Positions 1-5,097 of a DNA stretch of 5,097 nucleotides are shown piece by piece. Position 1 is the first letter of the stretch, and the number at the start of each line of letters is the position of its first letter. The notes beneath the pieces are model-generated. The model had not been told where the DNA came from, did not search any database, and was given only the letters and a program-made list of their open reading frames with translations. Source of the stretch: an uncultured Chloroflexota bacterium (GTDB lineage: Bacteria; Chloroflexota; Limnocylindria; Limnocylindrales; CSP1-4); NCBI GenBank assembly GCA_903930745.1, contig CAIYZX010000347.1, positions 1-5,097 of the forward strand, written 5' to 3'. The translations under genes were made by a program, and so were the position numbers.

Positions 1-587
1 ACGCCGTGCTCCCGGTAGAGCGTGGCGAAGTCGAACGCCTGGAGCGTCATGTAGCTGAACTCGGTGAAGGAGAGGCCGCGCTCAAGCCGCTGCTGGACGG
101 AGTCCTTCGCCAGCATGTACGGCACGGTGAAGTGCTTGCCCACGTCGCGAAGGTAGTCGATCAGCGAGATGGACCCCAGCCAGTCGTAGTTGTTCGCCAT
201 CACGGCCTGCGCGGGTCCCGGCGTGAAGTCCAGGAACCGTTCCAGCTGGGCGTGGATGGCGGCCACGTTGTGGGCCAGCGTCTCACGGTCCAGGAGGTTC
301 CGCTCGGACGAGCGCCCGGACGGGTCGCCGATCATCCCCGTCCCGCCGCCAACGAGGGCCACCGGGATGCCGCCGTGCTGCTGCAGACGCACGAGGCCGA
401 AGATGGGGATCAGGTGCCCGATGTGCAGCGAGTCCGCCGTGGGATCGAACCCGATGTAGGCCTTGATCGGCCGTCCGGTCGCCAGGCGCGCGGGAAGACC
501 GGGCGTGGTGGACGAGAGGATCCCGCGCCAGGCGAGATCGTCCAGGAGGGTGGCCAGGCCGCCCTCGGCGGCAGGGTTCGTGGTCAT
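1..587 (-). CDS. tyrS: Tyrosyl-tRNA synthetase, N-terminal half (cut by left window edge)
   Basis: Cytoplasmic class I aminoacyl-tRNA synthetase that activates tyrosine with ATP and loads it onto tRNA(Tyr). The window holds the first 195 residues; the family is usually about 400-430 long, so the KMSKS loop and the C-terminal RNA-binding part lie outside. Visible motifs: Y44-x-G-F-D-P-T-A-D (44-52), the HIGH motif at H55-I-G-H58, G-G-G-T-G-M-I-G-D-P-S-G-R (80-92), and the substrate-pocket stretch F-T-E-F-S-Y-M-T-L-Q-A-F-D-F (174-187). Compared with the well-studied Geobacillus enzyme, Y44, D48, H55, H58, D88, Y179, Q183 and D186 fall at a constant offset of ten residues, so the tyrosine and ATP pocket appears intact. 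The ATG at 585-587 is chosen because an in-frame TGA (594-596, read on the minus strand) lies just two codons upstream. No convincing Shine-Dalgarno sequence precedes it. It is divergent from the penicillin-binding protein gene. The family assignment is secure. Confidence 0.96.
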   Translation of the reverse strand, partial: MTTNPAAEGGLATLLDDLAWRGILSSTTPGLPARLATGRPIKAYIGFDPTADSLHIGHLIPIFGLVRLQQHGGIPVALVGGGTGMIGDPSGRSSERNLLDRETLAHNVAAIHAQLERFLDFTPGPAQAVMANNYDWLGSISLIDYLRDVGKHFTVPYMLAKDSVQQRLERGLSFTEFSYMTLQAFDFATLYREHG

Positions 588-605
588 CGGGCGTCACAGG
601 GCTTC

Positions 606-631
606 GGCCGGCTTCGTCGGGTTGACCGGCC
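606..631. repeat. Short inverted repeat in the tyrS leader
   Basis: GGCCGG at 606-611 is matched by its exact reverse complement CCGGCC at 626-631, leaving a 14-base loop. It lies 19-44 bases upstream of the tyrS start, so in tyrS mRNA it could form a small hairpin before the start codon. In such GC-rich DNA a 6-bp match can arise by chance. No T-box features (stem I, specifier loop, conserved T-box sequence) are visible and the spacer is too short for one. Its regulatory role is unknown. Confidence 0.2.
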
Positions 632-663
632 CGCCGGCATGGCTCGGGCATCAATCCGCAGCA

Positions 664-672
664 TGGTATCGT
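664..672 (+). promoter_or_regulatory. Putative extended -10 promoter of the penicillin-binding protein gene (leaderless start)
   Basis: TGGTATCGT at 664-672 fits an extended -10 element: a TG, one base, then a hexamer with T and A at positions 1-2 and T at position 6. Its last base is 7 bases before the A of the ATG at 680, the usual distance to a transcription start, so the mRNA would begin at or next to the start codon. This agrees with the lack of a Shine-Dalgarno sequence before that ATG. No good -35 hexamer is seen at 16-18 bases spacing; TTGACC at 622-627 is too far away. The site is inferred from sequence alone. Confidence 0.45.
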
Positions 673-679
673 GCCCGCA

Positions 680-3418
680 ATGCAGACCAGCCTCAGCCGG
701 CGGCAGCGCCAGCGGCGCCGCTCCGACCAGCGTCGCCCCAGGGGCAACGGCGTCATCGCCGCCGTCGCGGTCGCCCTTCCCCTATTCCTGTTCATGGTGC
801 TGCTGCTTGTCGGTCTCACCGGAGCGACGTTCGCCGTGGCCGGCTACACCTACATGGCGAAGGACCTGCCGGATCCCCAGCAGGCGCTGGAGGCGATCAA
901 GTTCGCCCAGCAGAGCAAGATCTACGACCGCACGGGCGAGGTCCTGCTGGCCAAGCTCGGCTCGGACCGGCGTGAGCTCGCAACATACGCGGAGATCCCG
1001 CCGGAGATGGTGGACGCCACCACGGCCGTGGAGGACGGAACCTTCTGGGAGAACTCCGGCTTCGACCCGATCGGCTTCGTCTCCGCCGCCATCGACACGC
1101 TGCAGGGCAACGACCGCGGCGGCTCCACGATCACGCAGCAGCTTGTGCGCAACCGTCTCCTGCCTGCGGACGTGGTCGCAGTGGGCTCGGACAAGTACGA
1201 GCGCAAGATCAAGGAGATCATCCAGTCCATCCGCCTGACGCAGGCGTACCCGGGCGAAGAAGGCAAGCAGGCCATCATCGAGGCATACCTCAACAACAAC
1301 TACTACGGCAACCGTGCCTACGGCGTGGCTGCGGCGGCCCAGGCGTACTGGCGCAAGCCGCTTGGCGAGCTCAGCCTCGCGCAGTTCGCCCTGCTCGCGG
1401 GCATCCCGAAGTCCCCCACGAACTACGACCTCGTGCAGAACGCGCAGGAGCAGCCGTGCACAGGCGCCGACGGCAAGGCGACCACGTGCCTGGTCGTCCC
1501 GGACACCACGGACGTCGTGAAGCGCCGCAACAAGATCCTCGAGCTGATGAAGACCCGGTCGGTGAAGACGCCTGCAGGCAAGTACACGGCGGCGGACTAC
1601 GAGGCCGCGAAGTCCGAGCCCGTGATCCTGGCCCCGCAGACCACAGACCAGTGGCGCGCCCAGCACTTCGTCTGGCAGGTTCGCGCCCAGCTGGCGCAGC
1701 TCGTCTGCGGCAGCAAGGAGTGTGACCGCATCGACACAGGCGGGTACACCGTCACCACCACGCTGGACTACCGGATGCAGCGCATCGTGGAGAAGTGGGT
1801 CTACGCCGCGGCCCTCGTCCCGAACTCGAACAACCAGGACCAGCTGCTCAAGGCGCGCGGGATCCCGCGAAGCGAGTGGTCGTGGATCAAGGGTCTTGCC
1901 GGCCACAACCTCCACAATGCCGCCGCCGCCATCCTGGACTACCGGACGGGCCAGGTCCTGGCGTACCAGGGCTCGGCCTCCTACACGGGCAAGGGGAACA
2001 CCAAGTACCAGCCGCAGTTCGACGTCCTCTCGGACGGGTGGCGCCAGCCCGGCTCGTCCATCAAGCCCCTGGTGTACCTGATCGGCATCGAGGATCGCAC
2101 GATGACCGCGGCCACGATGTTCATGGACGTCGTCACGAACTTCTCGCCCGCCGGAATCGAGCCGTTCACGCCCACGCAGGCCGATGGCCTGGAGCGGGGC
2201 CCTGTCCGCATGCGCAACGCCCTGCAGTTCTCGCTCAACGTCCCGGCCATCAAGGCGGGCATCCTCAACGGGCTGGATCACCAGTTCGAGCGAACCAAGG
2301 ACTTCGGACTCGTCTACCCCGCCACGGCGATCCCGGTGACGTCGGAGAGCATCGGCACCCTCGAGGTGCACCCGATCGACATGGTGAGCGCCTACGGAGC
2401 CATCGCGAACGGTGGCGTCCTGATGCCCAGGCAGTTGGTGCTCTCCGTGGTGGATTCCGAGGGCAACCAGGTATGGCCGCCGCCGGACAGCAAGATCACG
2501 GGCACGCGCGTTGCCTCCCGACAGGCCGCGTACATCATCACGGACATCCTCTCCGGCAACACGCAGGATCGTGTGAACCCCTTCTGGGCCAAGTGGAAGA
2601 TCACGAACGGTGTGACCGGCGGGTCCAGCCGCCCTGCCGCGTACAAGACGGGCACCACGAGCGACAACCGCGACGTGCACGCGTACGGGTTCCTCGCGGC
2701 GCCCGAGGACAAGACGCTCCCGGCGCTCGTCGCCGGCGTGTGGATGGGCAACTCGGACAACTCGCCCAACGATGGCAAGCTCTCGCTGGACACGTCCGCG
2801 CCCCTCTGGTCGGCCATCCTGTCGGACGTGTCCAAGGACATGCCCGTTGACGAGTTCTCGCGCCTCAAGCCGAAGGGCCTGGAGACGGCGACCGTGGATG
2901 CCTTCACGGGCATGCTCCCAGGGCCGTCCACCACCAAGACCGTCTCCGAGATCTTCCTCCCGGGGACCGTGCCAACGAGCCGCTCCGACATCGCCGTGGC
3001 CGTGGACATCGACCAGGCGAGCGGCCTTCTCTGGCAGGAGGGATGCGTGGGGCCGATGGTGACCCAGACGTTCATCGACTTCTCCACGTATGACGCCGGC
3101 TTCACGCAGTGGCAGAAGGCCGACATCGCCTGGCAGGACCGGGCCGCGAAGGGCCCGGGTGTCGCCGGGGGTCAGAAGAAGACGCGGACCGCCTACTTCT
3201 ACGGGGGCGGGTTCTACCCGTACGGCAGGACCTGGGGCGGGACCTTCGCACCCAAGGATCTCTGTCCGATCGGGACGCCGTCGCCGTCGCTCTGCGTGTC
3301 GCTGGACCCGGCGTCTCCGTGCCCATCGGTGGAGCCAACCGCCTCGCCCACCGGGACGCCCTCGCCGACCACCACGCCGAAGCCGGGCCACACGTCCAAG
3401 CCCACGCCATCCCCCTGA
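680..3418 (+). CDS. Class A penicillin-binding protein (bifunctional peptidoglycan glycosyltransferase/transpeptidase)
   Basis: A 912-residue membrane-anchored enzyme that polymerises lipid II into glycan strands and cross-links the stem peptides outside the membrane. Order of parts: Arg-rich cytoplasmic tail (1-21); one membrane segment (about 25-58); GT51 glycosyltransferase (about 75-250) with E118-D-G-x-F, G-G-S-T-I-T-Q-Q-L (147-155), R175-K-x-K-E179, E201-A-Y-L-N-N-N-Y-Y-G, and L-S-L-A-Q-F-A-L-L-A-G-I-P (231-243); a linker; and a transpeptidase (about 414-720) with catalytic S459-S-I-K462, S518-L-N520 and K656-T-G-T-T660. All three transpeptidase motifs are intact, so beta-lactam binding is expected. 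The first GT51 motif is a variant (G120 and N125 where Arg and His are common). Eight cysteines lie outside the membrane. The tail (863-912) is Pro/Ser/Thr-rich. The start is taken as ATG 680, although in-frame GTG 671 would add three residues. The gene is divergent from tyrS and convergent with mutS2. Paralogues (PBP1a, PBP1b, PbpC types) are not separable here, so no symbol is given. Confidence 0.96.
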   Translation: MQTSLSRRQRQRRRSDQRRPRGNGVIAAVAVALPLFLFMVLLLVGLTGATFAVAGYTYMAKDLPDPQQALEAIKFAQQSKIYDRTGEVLLAKLGSDRRELATYAEIPPEMVDATTAVEDGTFWENSGFDPIGFVSAAIDTLQGNDRGGSTITQQLVRNRLLPADVVAVGSDKYERKIKEIIQSIRLTQAYPGEEGKQAIIEAYLNNNYYGNRAYGVAAAAQAYWRKPLGELSLAQFALLAGIPKSPTNYDLVQNAQEQPCTGADGKATTCLVVPDTTDVVKRRNKILELMKTRSVKTPAGKYTAADYEAAKSEPVILAPQTTDQWRAQHFVWQVRAQLAQLVCGSKECDRIDTGGYTVTTTLDYRMQRIVEKWVYAAALVPNSNNQDQLLKARGIPRSEWSWIKGLAGHNLHNAAAAILDYRTGQVLAYQGSASYTGKGNTKYQPQFDVLSDGWRQPGSSIKPLVYLIGIEDRTMTAATMFMDVVTNFSPAGIEPFTPTQADGLERGPVRMRNALQFSLNVPAIKAGILNGLDHQFERTKDFGLVYPATAIPVTSESIGTLEVHPIDMVSAYGAIANGGVLMPRQLVLSVVDSEGNQVWPPPDSKITGTRVASRQAAYIITDILSGNTQDRVNPFWAKWKITNGVTGGSSRPAAYKTGTTSDNRDVHAYGFLAAPEDKTLPALVAGVWMGNSDNSPNDGKLSLDTSAPLWSAILSDVSKDMPVDEFSRLKPKGLETATVDAFTGMLPGPSTTKTVSEIFLPGTVPTSRSDIAVAVDIDQASGLLWQEGCVGPMVTQTFIDFSTYDAGFTQWQKADIAWQDRAAKGPGVAGGQKKTRTAYFYGGGFYPYGRTWGGTFAPKDLCPIGTPSPSLCVSLDPASPCPSVEPTASPTGTPSPTTTPKPGHTSKPTPSP

Positions 3419-3426
3419 CCCCGCTC

Positions 3427-3445
3427 CCGGTCCCGCCGGGAACGG
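3427..3445. terminator. Possible bidirectional hairpin terminator between convergent genes
   Basis: The 40-base spacer between the two stop codons (3419-3458) contains an imperfect hairpin. CCG (3427-3429) pairs with CGG (3443-3445), TCCC (3431-3434) pairs with GGGA (3438-3441), there is one G-A mismatch between them (3430/3442), and the loop is GCC. The location fits shared termination of the penicillin-binding protein and mutS2 transcripts. There is no T-run on either side, so it is not a classic intrinsic terminator. Confidence 0.35.
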
Positions 3446-3458
3446 CTGCCCTCGCCGG

Positions 3459-5097
3459 TCAGAGCCTGACGATCGTCGCCCCGTCGCCTCCCTCGCCGCG
3501 CTCCCCCGCCCGGAAGCTGCGCACGAGGGGATGGCCGCCCGCCTGGGCTCGAACGGCGTCACGCAGCGCGCCCGTGCCCATGCCGTGGATGATCACCACC
3601 TGCTCGAGACCGGCGAGGGCCGCGTCATCCAGGTAGCGCGACAGCGCCTCGAGCGCCTCGTCCACGCGCGCGCCACGCAGGTCCAGTGACGAGGCGACCG
3701 TCCGAGCGCGCTGGAGGCCAAGGCTGCCGATGGCGGCCGGCCTGGAGGTTCGCGCGCCGCCGGCGCGCGTCGCCGCCCTCACCGCGTCCGCCTCCGTCTG
3801 CGGGCCATCGCCGAACACGGCTCCTCCCCCGCTCCCGGGCACACCGATGGCGGCCTCGAGATCCTCCACGGCGACGGAGACGCGCATCCCGCCCGCTTCG
3901 AGCGTCGCCCGTGTGCCTCCCTTCTCCAGGGCGGCGATGCGGCCCTCCCAGCCACCGCTGCGGCTCCGGGCGCGGTCGCCAAGGCGCCACGTTCGCGGCT
4001 TCTCGGGCCGCCGCTCCGGTTCACGGCGAGCTTCCGGGAGCCGCTCCAGCGTTGCGTCCGCACGGGCCAGCACCGCGTCGATGGCCGGCGCCGTGACCGT
4101 CTCGCGCTCAAGGCGGCGGCGCAGGGCCGCCACGTCCTCCTTGAGGCTGTCCACCAGCCGCTGGGCCTCATCACGGGCCGCCTTGACGGCTTCATCGCGC
4201 TCTCGGCGTGCCCGGCGGCGCTCCTCTTCGGCCGCGCGCAGGGCATCGGCGGCCTTGGCCTCCGCGGCCCTTGCCTTCTCCGCGGCAGAGGCGATCTCCC
4301 CCTCCTGCTGGCGGATGGACGCGAGCGTGGCCTCGAACGCCTTCTGGTTCTCCGTCAGGCGCGAACGGGCATCCCGCACGATGGCGTCCGGCAGACCCAG
4401 CCGCTCCGCGATGGCGAAGGCCTGCGACCCGCCCGGCAGGCCGATCGTGAGCCGGTACGTGGGCGAGAGCGTCTCGATGTTGAACTCCACGTTGGCGTTC
4501 CGCGCGGCGGGCGTCTCGTGGGCGTAGACCTTGATCTCCGCGTAGTGGGTGGTGGCGGCCACCAGCGCACCGGAGCGGATGAAGTGGTCCAGGAGCGCCT
4601 GCGCCAGGGCGGATCCCTCGGTGGGATCCGTGCCGGCACCCAGCTCGTCCAGCAGCACGAGGGTGCCTGGCCCCGCCTTCTCAACGATCCGGATGATGGA
4701 CCGCAGGTGGCCGGAGAACGTGGAGAGCGACTGGGCGATGGACTGCTCGTCGCCGATGTCCGCGAAGACGTCACGGAACACCGGGAGGCGGGAGCCGGAC
4801 TCCGCGGGGATGTGGAGCCCGGCCTGGTGCATGAGCGAGAGCAGGCCCAGCGTGCGCAGCGCCACGGTCTTGCCGCCGGTGTTGGGGCCGGTGATGACGA
4901 GGGCCGTGTAGCCGTCGCCCAGCCGGATGTCGGTGGGCACCACGCGCCCGGTCAGCCCGGGATGGCGCGCGGACATGAGGACCACGTCGCCGTGCTGCGC
5001 GGCCTCCGGCCGGATCCCGTCCATCTCCGCCGCCAGCGTTGCCTTCGCGGCCCAGAAGTCGAATTGGGCGAGGGCTTCGAGCGTCTCCCGGCAGAGC
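3459..5097 (-). CDS. mutS2: MutS2 (MutS-family ATPase with C-terminal Smr domain), 5' end cut by right window edge
   Basis: The visible part is 545 residues plus the stop codon. The family is usually about 780 residues, so roughly 250 N-terminal residues (core and clamp) lie outside. An internal ATG at 5022-5024 is not the start: the frame stays open to the edge and the preceding residues (L-D-F-type motif Q-F-D-F-W-A-A-K-A) match MutS2. Order, in fragment numbering: A-R-H-P (43-46); Walker A G-P-N-T-G-G-K-T (70-77); S-T-F-S-G-H-L-R (125-132); Walker B L-V-L-L-D-E (146-151); A-T-T-H184-Y-A-E; a long Ala/Glu/Arg-rich coiled coil (about 242-331); a small beta-type segment W-R-L-G-D-x-A-x-S (from 370); and an Smr domain (470-545) with L-D-L-R-G (471-475), H-G-M-G-T-G (504-509) and a typical G-G-D-G-A-T-I-V end. 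Known MutS2 proteins lack the mismatch-recognition domain and are linked to suppression of recombination or rescue of collided ribosomes; which applies here cannot be read from sequence. The gene is convergent with the penicillin-binding protein gene. Confidence 0.96.
   Translation of the reverse strand, partial: LCRETLEALAQFDFWAAKATLAAEMDGIRPEAAQHGDVVLMSARHPGLTGRVVPTDIRLGDGYTALVITGPNTGGKTVALRTLGLLSLMHQAGLHIPAESGSRLPVFRDVFADIGDEQSIAQSLSTFSGHLRSIIRIVEKAGPGTLVLLDELGAGTDPTEGSALAQALLDHFIRSGALVAATTHYAEIKVYAHETPAARNANVEFNIETLSPTYRLTIGLPGGSQAFAIAERLGLPDAIVRDARSRLTENQKAFEATLASIRQQEGEIASAAEKARAAEAKAADALRAAEEERRRARRERDEAVKAARDEAQRLVDSLKEDVAALRRRLERETVTAPAIDAVLARADATLERLPEARREPERRPEKPRTWRLGDRARSRSGGWEGRIAALEKGGTRATLEAGGMRVSVAVEDLEAAIGVPGSGGGAVFGDGPQTEADAVRAATRAGGARTSRPAAIGSLGLQRARTVASSLDLRGARVDEALEALSRYLDDAALAGLEQVVIIHGMGTGALRDAVRAQAGGHPLVRSFRAGERGEGGDGATIVRL

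Noticed and set aside
663..668. TACCAT on the minus strand as a -10 box for tyrS
   Set aside because: It matches four of six consensus bases, but no -35 is found at proper spacing and it is embedded in the stronger plus-strand element. The tyrS promoter remains unidentified.
671..679. GTG at 671 as start of the penicillin-binding protein gene
   Set aside because: It has no better ribosome-binding site, it overlaps the likely -10 element, and the ATG nine bases later sits at the expected transcription start.
6..1238. A 410-codon plus-strand open frame over tyrS and the start of the penicillin-binding protein gene
   Set aside because: It crosses the divergent spacer and two confidently assigned genes in the wrong frame, and its composition is low-complexity Arg/Ser/Pro with no domain.
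782..3562. A 926-codon open frame on the minus strand antisense to the whole penicillin-binding protein gene
   Set aside because: It is an effect of G/C-rich third positions in the real gene, which remove stops from the antisense frame. Its translation is Arg/Gly/Val-rich with no recognisable domain, while the plus-strand frame has complete catalytic motifs.
3730..4527. A 265-codon plus-strand open frame antisense to mutS2
   Set aside because: It is a Ser/Arg/Ala-rich shadow of the MutS2 coiled-coil coding region, with no family resemblance.
4611..4629. Two GGATCC hexamers 7 bases apart inside mutS2
   Set aside because: They lie in codons for the conserved D-P-T-E-G-S-A stretch after Walker B, so coding constraint explains them. 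There is no other sign of a mobile-element end or recombination site.

Overview
The window is a strongly GC-rich piece of bacterial chromosome holding three protein-coding genes and almost no non-coding DNA. Third codon positions are dominated by G and C in all three genes. From left to right they are: the first half of a tyrosyl-tRNA synthetase gene (tyrS, minus strand, running off the left edge); a complete class A penicillin-binding protein gene (plus strand); and the C-terminal two thirds of mutS2 (minus strand, running off the right edge). No tRNA, rRNA, CRISPR array, insertion sequence, prophage or plasmid gene was seen.

Layout: tyrS and the penicillin-binding protein gene diverge from a 92-base spacer (588-679). 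That spacer carries a plausible extended -10 promoter placed so that the penicillin-binding protein mRNA would begin at or within a base of its ATG, i.e. be leaderless. The penicillin-binding protein gene and mutS2 converge on a 40-base spacer (3419-3458) with one imperfect hairpin that could end transcription from either side.

Organism: the proteins do not fix the phylum. High GC content, the glycosyltransferase motif variant ED-x-x-F-x-x-N-x-G-F-D, and a Pro/Ser/Thr tail after a class A penicillin-binding protein fit high-GC Chloroflexota (Limnocylindria/Ellin6529-like lineages), judged from memory of similar proteins. A high-GC relative such as an actinobacterium cannot be excluded. A class A penicillin-binding protein implies a peptidoglycan wall.

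Function: the genes serve separate housekeeping jobs and do not form a pathway. TyrS charges tRNA(Tyr). The penicillin-binding protein polymerises and cross-links peptidoglycan outside the membrane. MutS2 is a DNA/ribosome-associated ATPase with a C-terminal Smr domain. I found no novel multi-gene system. The points worth a second look are the leaderless-type promoter, the altered first GT51 motif, the extracytoplasmic cysteines and the low-complexity tail of the penicillin-binding protein.
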